A DNA stretch of 43,640 nucleotides, from positions 1-43,640 of the IMG/VR virus record IMGVR_UViG_3300033571_016203; one strand, 5' to 3'. Shown here piece after piece: positions 38,674 to 43,640 of this stretch (its first letter is position 1; each line of letters opens with the position of its first letter). The notes under the pieces were generated by a model, which saw only the letters and a program-made list of their open reading frames with translations, ran no database searches and was not told the DNA's origin. Both the position numbers and the translations under genes were made by a program. Source of the stretch: a virus.

Positions 38674-39120
38674 ATGCCTATTGACAATATCGAACTTGTT
38701 GGTATTCAAAATCCTCCACCACCAGAGGACAGAATCTTATTGTTGATCAAAGTCTATTATGATGCTGATGTCTATGACTGGCAAATCTTTGCACCAATTA
38801 CTACATCAAATTGGGCACAGTTTCTGGATGACAATAAGATCAAGATCAAACAACAAATCGACCAGAAAGAAGCTGCTTGGGCTGCATTGAATCCTAAAAC
38901 AACCACGATTACAGACATTAGTGGTGAAACAATTACGGTACCTATTCAAAAAGGTGATATTGTCAAACCAGACATTCCTGATTATTATGCCAAAAGGCGG
39001 CAAGAATATCCCTCAGTGGGTGATCAGTTGGATGCTCTCTGGAAAGGTGTTGGCTCACCCGAGTATAATGCCATGATTGGCAAGATTCAATCGGTAAAAG
39101 ACAAATATTCTAAAGCATGA
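38674..39120 (+). CDS. tail-fibre-assembly-like protein, 148 aa
   Basis: 148 residues. The motif 'YYAKRRQEYPSVGDQLDALWKGVGS' (about 101-126) is a frequent C-terminal element in phage fibre assembly and fibre-adjacent proteins. The first half (LIKVYYDADVYDWQIFAPIT) is beta-rich. AGGAG lies before the ATG, and only 3 bases separate it from the glycosyltransferase-like gene. A chaperone for one of the neighbouring fibres is likely by position. Confidence 0.76.
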   Translation: MPIDNIELVGIQNPPPPEDRILLLIKVYYDADVYDWQIFAPITTSNWAQFLDDNKIKIKQQIDQKEAAWAALNPKTTTITDISGETITVPIQKGDIVKPDIPDYYAKRRQEYPSVGDQLDALWKGVGSPEYNAMIGKIQSVKDKYSKA

Positions 39121-39130
39121 TTTATGGAAT

Positions 39131-39138
39131 GATAAATA
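39131..39138 (+). promoter_or_regulatory. possible late promoter (GATAAATA) before the 320-aa fibre
   Basis: GATAAATA (7 of 8) directly after the previous stop codon. Predicted start near 39144, with a leader of about 27 bases that contains AAGGA (39154-39158) before the ATG at 39171. Confidence 0.5.
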
Positions 39139-39170
39139 AAGAAAACAAGTAACAAGGACGATAGTCAAAG

Positions 39171-40133
39171 ATGCCCCAATTAGCAAACGTAGCACTGACA
39201 GATACATTTGATACCTGGAGAACAAGAACAAATCAATCACTTGTTCAAGCAGCGCAGATTGAAACAAATGCTATTGGAGCATACGATAAAGCCAATGCTG
39301 CCAACGTTCTAGCTTTTAATGCTGGCGCAACAATTACTGGTGCCAACAACTATATGACTGCTACAGTTGCTGGTGCCAACAACTATATGACTGCTACAGT
39401 TGCTGGTGCTAATACAGCAGTTGGTGGTGGTGCAAACGCATTTACTTCTGCTACAGTTGCTGGCGCCAATGCATATATGATTGCTGTCCAAAATGGTTCA
39501 AATACTGCTGTGGGTACTGGTGCAAACACATATCTTTTAGCTACACTTGCTGGTGCTAATACAGCAGTTGGTGGTGGTGCTAACGCATATATGATTGCAG
39601 TACAGAATGGTTCAAATACGGCAGTAGGAACAGGTGCTAACAATTATCTTTTAGCTGTTATCGCTGGTGCTAATACAGCAGTTGGCGGTGGTGCCAATGC
39701 GTATATGATTGCTGTTCAAAATGGTGCTAATACTGCCGTAGGCACTGGTGCAAATAACTATATGATTGCTACAGTAACTGGTGCAAATAACATAGCGATT
39801 GCAGCATTTGCTAAAGCAAATTCTCTAGTAAGTTTACCCGCAGTAGGAGCAAAAACTTCATCATATCAACTTGCAGTGGGTGATGTTGGAAAATATGTTG
39901 AAGTTGGTACAGGTGGATCGATCACGATTCCAAACGCCACATTTGCTGCTGGTGACGTAGTTTCTATCTTTAACAATACCACTGGATCAGTTACAATCAC
40001 ATGTTCAATCGCTACTGCATATATTGCAGGTGTTGATGCAGATAAAGCCTCAGTATCTTTGGGTACACGTGGCGTTGCAACGATTCTCTTTATCAGTGGA
40101 ACTGTTTGTGTAATTACAGGAAACGTGACCTAA
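39171..40133 (+). CDS. tail fibre with 19-residue repeats, 320 aa
   Basis: 320 residues. The N-terminus DTFDTWRTRTNQSLVQAAQIETN is a fibre head of the 'TFxxWRxxTN' kind, different from the Mtd_N-like heads upstream. Repeat array about 37-218. The C-terminal domain (SYQLAVGDVGKYVEVGTGGSITIPNATFAAGDVVSIFNNTTGSVTIT) is a beta tip also common in phage adhesins. Its stop shares bases with the next start (TAATG). Confidence 0.85.
   Translation: MPQLANVALTDTFDTWRTRTNQSLVQAAQIETNAIGAYDKANAANVLAFNAGATITGANNYMTATVAGANNYMTATVAGANTAVGGGANAFTSATVAGANAYMIAVQNGSNTAVGTGANTYLLATLAGANTAVGGGANAYMIAVQNGSNTAVGTGANNYLLAVIAGANTAVGGGANAYMIAVQNGANTAVGTGANNYMIATVTGANNIAIAAFAKANSLVSLPAVGAKTSSYQLAVGDVGKYVEVGTGGSITIPNATFAAGDVVSIFNNTTGSVTITCSIATAYIAGVDADKASVSLGTRGVATILFISGTVCVITGNVT
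39279..39825 (+). repeat. 19-residue repeat array in 320-aa fibre
   Basis: About nine units beginning AYDKANAANVLAFNAG. It includes a perfect 13-residue tandem (GANNYMTATVAGA appears twice in a row, almost identical DNA), so the newest duplication in the window is here. Units end YMTAT, YMIAV, YLLAT, YLLAV and FTSAT. Confidence 0.85.
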
Positions 40134-40876
40134 TGGCATCTATTCATAATATGATGTTGCAGATTCCACCAAGAGTATTTCCTATCTTGCAGGCAACAAG
40201 CACAAATGATTTTGAGACTGCGGCAACATCAAATAGTGTGACAATGCCTTCTGGTGTGATTGCTGGTGATTTGCTAGTTGTTTGGTATTCTTGCACAGGC
40301 ACATCAACAATCACAGAAACCTCTGGTGGTTGGACCAAACACAGCCAAACAACACAGTCAAACAATCACACATCTGCTCTCTTTTATCGTATTGCAACAG
40401 GAAGCGATACATTTACATCATCACATTCATCAGTTAGAGCATCTGCAATTGTGTATCGTGTAAGCAATTCATCTGGAACTGTTGATGCGGTTGGCACAAC
40501 ATCTGCTGCAACCACTTCATGGAATCCACCAAGTGTAACATCGTCATGGTGGACGGCATCAAGAAAATATTTGGCAGTCATTTTTGGTACAAGTAATTCA
40601 TCTTTAACATATAATCCTTCTTCTGGATACACAAATGGTGTTGCAGTTAATACCCTAAATACTCCACATATCTATTCAGCATATCGAAATGCTGAGACCA
40701 TCACAGAAGACCCTGCTGCAAGCACGCAATCAACGAGTTCAAATTATACTTTGTTAACTGCTCTTATTCATCCATTAGAATATGGTGAAGTGGCACCACC
40801 TCCACCACCACCTCCACCACCACCTCCTCCACCGCCACCGCCGCCTCCTGAGCCACCACCTTCTGAGCCGCCATAA
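40133..40876 (+). CDS. fibre tip-like beta protein with polyproline tail, 247 aa
   Basis: 247 residues from the ATG at 40133, which overlaps the previous stop; the longer frame from 40106 uses a non-ATG start inside the 320-aa fibre. The globular part (about 15-215) is beta-rich: TSNSVTMPSGVIAGDLLVVWYSC, GGWTKHSQTTQSNNHTSALFYRIATGSDTFT, 'WTASRKYLAVIFGTSNSS', SAYRNAETITEDPAA. It resembles small jelly-roll-like tip domains. The last 29 residues hold 18 prolines in a row, then EPPPSEPP. Possibly the head of the fibre encoded just before it. Confidence 0.78.
   Translation: MASIHNMMLQIPPRVFPILQATSTNDFETAATSNSVTMPSGVIAGDLLVVWYSCTGTSTITETSGGWTKHSQTTQSNNHTSALFYRIATGSDTFTSSHSSVRASAIVYRVSNSSGTVDAVGTTSAATTSWNPPSVTSSWWTASRKYLAVIFGTSNSSLTYNPSSGYTNGVAVNTLNTPHIYSAYRNAETITEDPAASTQSTSSNYTLLTALIHPLEYGEVAPPPPPPPPPPPPPPPPPPEPPPSEPP
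40796..40849 (+). repeat. 18-proline codon tract
   Basis: Eighteen consecutive proline codons, mixed CCA, CCT and CCG (14 of the first codons are CCA/CCT). As a CCN repeat it could change length by slippage. Ribosomes stall on long proline runs unless EF-P helps. Confidence 0.9.
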
Positions 40877-40903
40877 TAGATTTGTCTACATCATGGAGAC
40901 ACT

Positions 40904-41581
40904 ATGTTTTTGAAGCTGTATAGAATTAGTTCTTCCCCCCTCAACGTTGTTCCCGCACAACGTAGACGGCAATGGATGAATGAGAACCCACACGTTTATA
41001 AATGTGGTCCTGTAACAAACTGCAACTCGTTTGGATGGGACGTACTGACTGTCGAAGATCATGTTGTTGAGTGGAACGGCGGAACTAAAAAAGATGATTT
41101 GGTCGTACACGAGGGTTCAGTTACAGCACATAGTAACTTCGGTCATGGTGTGCTGTCTTTTAATCTCGGTTATACTTGGCACACTCCCGACGGTTGGTCA
41201 ATGTATGTCACGTCAATTCCTAATGAGCCAAATGAAACCTTTACGACCATCAGTGCTCTCATAGAAACAGACATTCTGAAATACCCTTTTTTTCCAAGCG
41301 TGACTTTGAAGACGGCTGGAACATATACAATCAAAAGGGACACTGCGATCTGTAGATTGTTTCCAATCAGAATGTCCGAAGCTGTAGAATGTGAGCCTAG
41401 CATAGAACATGAACCACCTGAATTTCTTGAATATCGACAATGGCAAACCGCCGAGAGAAACAAGTTCAAATCCGAACAGGGGACATTTGGAACAAAGAAG
41501 GGTTGGCAGAAGTTCTACCATGAACGAGCAAATTACCCCGTAATTAGGATGAAAAATGTCAAAAACAATATTGATCCATGA
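40904..41581 (+). CDS. DUF6065 family protein, 225 aa
   Basis: 225 residues. The pattern matches DUF6065 as I know it: QRRRQWMNENPHVYKCGPVTNCNSFGWDV-type start (read in parts, 21-50), VVEWNGG, SNFGHGVLSFNLGYTWHTPDGW, an IPNEPN segment, an IETDILKYPFFPSVTLK segment, then IKRDTAICRLFPI. Function is unknown; the domain occurs in phages and bacteria. It ends in a charged helix that overlaps the next gene by 26 bases. GGAG lies before the ATG. Confidence 0.82.
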   Translation: MFLKLYRISSSPLNVVPAQRRRQWMNENPHVYKCGPVTNCNSFGWDVLTVEDHVVEWNGGTKKDDLVVHEGSVTAHSNFGHGVLSFNLGYTWHTPDGWSMYVTSIPNEPNETFTTISALIETDILKYPFFPSVTLKTAGTYTIKRDTAICRLFPIRMSEAVECEPSIEHEPPEFLEYRQWQTAERNKFKSEQGTFGTKKGWQKFYHERANYPVIRMKNVKNNIDP

Positions 41582-42053
41582 CAACTATCTAACAACTGAT
41601 GAGTGCGATCAGTTAGTATCTCTGTTTGAAGAAACACCATTTCCTGAAAAGCAAACAGATGGACCATGGTGTTATAGAGTCAAATGGCCCGTTCTTTCAG
41701 AACATTTTCATCAAAAACTAATTACCGAAAGAATCAAAATAGCTGAAGAGTTTTTTGAACAGAGACTTGAAATCGAGAATCCAAATATGACTTCGTGGAA
41801 TGTGGGTCATGAAATGCCACCACACTCTGATTACGGAATTATGAACAGATTTGCAACTCGTGAGTATGCATCAATTATCTATCTGAATGATGATTTTGAT
41901 GGTGGTGAGTTGTATATTCCTGAACTGAACTTCGAAAACAAGCCAAAAAAAGGTCAACTTGTGTGTTTTCAGGGTGGAAAGTTATATCACGGTGTTAAGA
42001 TGATTACTAGAGGTTTTCGACTTACTCACATTTGTTGGTTCAAAGTTTTATAA
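41556..42053 (+). CDS. 2-oxoglutarate/Fe(II)-dependent oxygenase (P4H-like)
   Basis: 165 residues. Iron ligands fit the HxD...H pattern: His90 and Asp92 (PPHSDYG) and His145 (LYHGV), and the 2-oxoglutarate-binding Arg is probably Arg152 or Arg155. The motif YLNDDFDGGELYIPE (109-123) is typical of prolyl-4-hydroxylase-like oxygenases. Such genes are common in marine T4-like phages. The substrate is unknown: protein hydroxylation and small-molecule oxidation are both possible. The start lies inside the DUF6065 gene, so the two are translated together. The 18-proline protein nearby is a conceivable but untested substrate. Confidence 0.9.
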   Translation: MSKTILIHDNYLTTDECDQLVSLFEETPFPEKQTDGPWCYRVKWPVLSEHFHQKLITERIKIAEEFFEQRLEIENPNMTSWNVGHEMPPHSDYGIMNRFATREYASIIYLNDDFDGGELYIPELNFENKPKKGQLVCFQGGKLYHGVKMITRGFRLTHICWFKVL

Positions 42054-42056
42054 ATA
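42049..42056 (+). promoter_or_regulatory. late promoter for gp13-gp14
   Basis: Perfect TATAAATA at the end of the oxygenase gene. Predicted start near 42062, leader about 25 bases with AGGA before the gp13 ATG at 42087. Confidence 0.8.
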
Positions 42057-42086
42057 TCATGCATAATCATTTTGCAGGATCAATAA

Positions 42087-42830
42087 ATGTCTTCACCAGC
42101 CACAAGAGAACAACTAAAAGATTGGTGCCTTCGCCAGCTAGGTGCGCCAGTCCTTGACATAAACGTTGATGACGAACAAGTGGAAGATGCTGTCGATCTG
42201 GCTTTTCAATATTACAGAGATTTTCATGTCGATGGTGTCGAAAGATGGTATATCAGCCATCAAATAACACCACAGGACATAGCAAACAAGTATATCACGA
42301 TTCCAGATAGTATTATTGGGATTACACGGATATTCCCATTAGGTTCTACAAACGCATCGGTCAATATGTTCGACCTGCGATATCAGCTCAGACTGCATGA
42401 GCTTTATGACTTTACATCTACATCTTATGTGAACTATGTACTAACGCAGCAGCATATCAGAACACTGGACATGCTATTCTCTGGTGAGACTCCAATTCGA
42501 TTCAATAGACATTCAAACAAACTCTATATCGATTGGGACTGGAACACAAAGATTGACGCATTGGAATATGTTGTTATCGAAGGATTCATCATTCTTGATC
42601 CAGACACATATAACAAAGTCTACAATGACAGACTGCTCAAAAAATTAGCAACTGCTTATATCAAAAAGCAGTGGGGCAATAACATGAAGAAGTTTCAGGG
42701 AATGCAGCTACCTGGTGGCATTACCATGAACGGTCAGCAAATCTATAATGAAGCTATTCAAGAGATCAAAGAGCTAGAAGACTTGATTCGGAGTTCCCAT
42801 GAAGAACCACCAATGATGATTATGGGATAA
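42087..42830 (+). CDS. 13: neck protein (gp13-like)
   Basis: 247 residues, against 309 in T4. gp13 seals the filled head and receives the tail with gp14. Features: 'LKDWCLRQLGAPVLDINVDDEQVEDAVDLAFQYYRDFHVDG' in parts (about 10-50), which is the family start; TIPDSIIGITRIFP; LDPDTYNKVYNDRLLKKLATAYIKKQWG; and the C-terminal QLPGGITMNGQQIYNEAIQEIKELED. Good late promoter and ribosome binding site upstream. Confidence 0.93.
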   Translation: MSSPATREQLKDWCLRQLGAPVLDINVDDEQVEDAVDLAFQYYRDFHVDGVERWYISHQITPQDIANKYITIPDSIIGITRIFPLGSTNASVNMFDLRYQLRLHELYDFTSTSYVNYVLTQQHIRTLDMLFSGETPIRFNRHSNKLYIDWDWNTKIDALEYVVIEGFIILDPDTYNKVYNDRLLKKLATAYIKKQWGNNMKKFQGMQLPGGITMNGQQIYNEAIQEIKELEDLIRSSHEEPPMMIMG

Positions 42831-42833
42831 GAT

Positions 42834-43640
42834 ATGGCAACGAATCATTACTTCAACAACTTTTCTCCAAAATATCGTACAGGCGAACAAAGACTTTATG
42901 AAGATGTAATTGTCGAGTCCATCAAAATCATGGGTCATGATATCTACTATCTTCCTCGTGAAGCATGGGATACAACTGATCAGATATTTGGTGAGAACAT
43001 TCAATCAAAATTTGAACGTGCTTATCAAATGGAAATGTATATTGCTAACGTAGATGGCTACGAAGGTGATGGCGACTTCTTCTCAAAGTTTGGTCTTGAA
43101 ATTCGTGAAAACACAAACATCGTTTTAGCAAAAAGAACGTTTGAGAAATATGTGCCAACAACGATAGCAAGAAGACCCAGAGAAGGTGATCTACTCTTTG
43201 TTCCTGTTATGAATAAAGTTTTAGAAATAAAGTTCGTCGAAGATGAGTTGCTATTCTTCACACTTGGCAGAAAGTTCCCATACATCTATGAAATACGTTG
43301 CGAGAACTTCAGATACTCAAACGAAGATATGAACACTGGTGTTGAAGAAATTGACGAGATTCCAGATGGATTCGTATTTACACTAAACTACAACATGACT
43401 GGTTCTGGCAACTATAGAATTGGTGAGACTGTATATCAAGGTAGCACATTTGCTACAGCTACAGCTACAGCATCGGTAAGCAATTGGGATCCAAACAACA
43501 ATATCATTTCTCTGAACACAATCAAAGGTGAGTTTGCGAACAACTCTAACATCATTGGTATCGATTCAAATACCAATATGCGAATCATTGTAGCTAACAC
43601 ATTCAGTGAGTCACCATATTACGATCTCTTTGATAACAGA
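42834..43640 (+). CDS. 14: neck protein (gp14-like), cut by the window end
   Basis: At least 269 residues, open to the last base of the window, so the end is missing; T4 gp14 is 256. Features: MATNHYFNNFSPKYRTGEQRLYEDVIVESIKIMGHDIYYLPRE (in parts, about 1-42), RRPREGDLLFVPVMNKVLEIKFVED, FFTLGRKFPYIYEIRCENFRYSNE, all typical of gp14 in marine T4-like phages. It starts 4 bases after gp13. The segment after about 180 is a beta region (GSGNYRIGETVYQGSTFATATA) longer than T4 gp14. Confidence 0.92.
   Translation, partial: MATNHYFNNFSPKYRTGEQRLYEDVIVESIKIMGHDIYYLPREAWDTTDQIFGENIQSKFERAYQMEMYIANVDGYEGDGDFFSKFGLEIRENTNIVLAKRTFEKYVPTTIARRPREGDLLFVPVMNKVLEIKFVEDELLFFTLGRKFPYIYEIRCENFRYSNEDMNTGVEEIDEIPDGFVFTLNYNMTGSGNYRIGETVYQGSTFATATATASVSNWDPNNNIISLNTIKGEFANNSNIIGIDSNTNMRIIVANTFSESPYYDLFDNR

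Noticed and set aside
28689-39825. Regular repeats that could look like a CRISPR array
   Set aside because: The repeats are in frame within fibre genes, without fixed-length unique spacers, and the DNA differs at codon third positions. They are protein repeats.
40106-40132. Longer start for the polyproline protein
   Set aside because: A non-ATG start inside the previous fibre gene; ATG at 40133 overlaps the stop as TAATG, as in many neighbours.
40976-41004. TATAAATG inside the DUF6065 gene as late promoter
   Set aside because: Internal, only 7 of 8, with no gene start at a fitting distance.
41213-41584. 123-residue minus-strand frame inside the DUF6065 gene
   Set aside because: The plus-strand frame matches a known family; this one is a shadow.

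Overview
The window is a late-gene stretch of a T4-like myovirus (contractile-tailed phage). The evidence is the core order gp33 - gp59 - gp32, followed by almost a full set of T4-type baseplate genes (gp26, gp54-like tube protein, gp4, gp48, gp53, gp27-like hub, gp5-like spike, gp25, gp6, gp7, gp8), a large tail-fibre region, and the neck genes gp13 and gp14 at the right edge. The DNA is visibly AT-rich, genes are packed with TAATG-type overlaps, and T4 late promoter motifs (TATAAATA) sit before several genes. The family style (large DUF4815 protein, 'KANAANV / GANTAVG' fibre repeats, Mtd_N-like fibre heads, a DUF6065 protein, a 2OG oxygenase, a SpeD homologue) resembles marine T4-like phages such as those of cyanobacteria or SAR11. 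The host cannot be read from the window.

Layout. (1) 1-3045, plus strand: a SpeD-type pyruvoyl decarboxylase homologue, a 37-residue ORF, the late transcription coactivator gp33, a minus-strand GIY-YIG homing endonuclease wedged between gp33 and gp59, the helicase loader gp59, and the ssDNA-binding protein gp32 with its own sigma70-type promoter and a strong terminator. (2) 3044-8259, minus strand: a two-domain virion peptidoglycan hydrolase, a small ORF, gp26, a tube-like protein (gp54), an unknown conserved protein and gp4. (3) 8300-25766, plus strand: gp48, gp53, gp27-like hub, a hub protein that probably carries the gp5 OB domain, a separate beta-helical spike, gp25, gp6, gp7, gp8 and a 1976-residue DUF4815 protein. 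(4) 25775-40876: tail-fibre and host-recognition region with small connectors, four fibre proteins built on a 19-residue repeat, and three tandem paralogues that each carry exactly seven 43-residue repeats, probably seven-bladed beta-propellers. A glycosyltransferase-like gene and a tail-fibre-assembly-like gene are also here. (5) 40904-42053: DUF6065 protein and a 2OG-Fe(II) oxygenase, overlapping. (6) 42087-end: gp13 and gp14 (cut by the window edge).

How the parts fit: gp33 (with the sliding clamp and late sigma factor, not in this window) would switch on the TATAAATA promoters that drive the baseplate, fibre and neck genes. The hub, wedges, tube cap and spike build the baseplate. The fibre region supplies the adhesins. 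The hydrolase opens the cell wall during infection.

There is no gene-free stretch longer than about 110 bases. I saw no tRNA, rRNA, CRISPR array, insertion sequence, integrase or reverse transcriptase. The most unusual points are the propeller triplication, two late promoters placed so that transcription should start at the A of the ATG (predicted leaderless mRNAs), a gp5 function split over three proteins, and a repeat module shared by gp6, gp7 and gp8.
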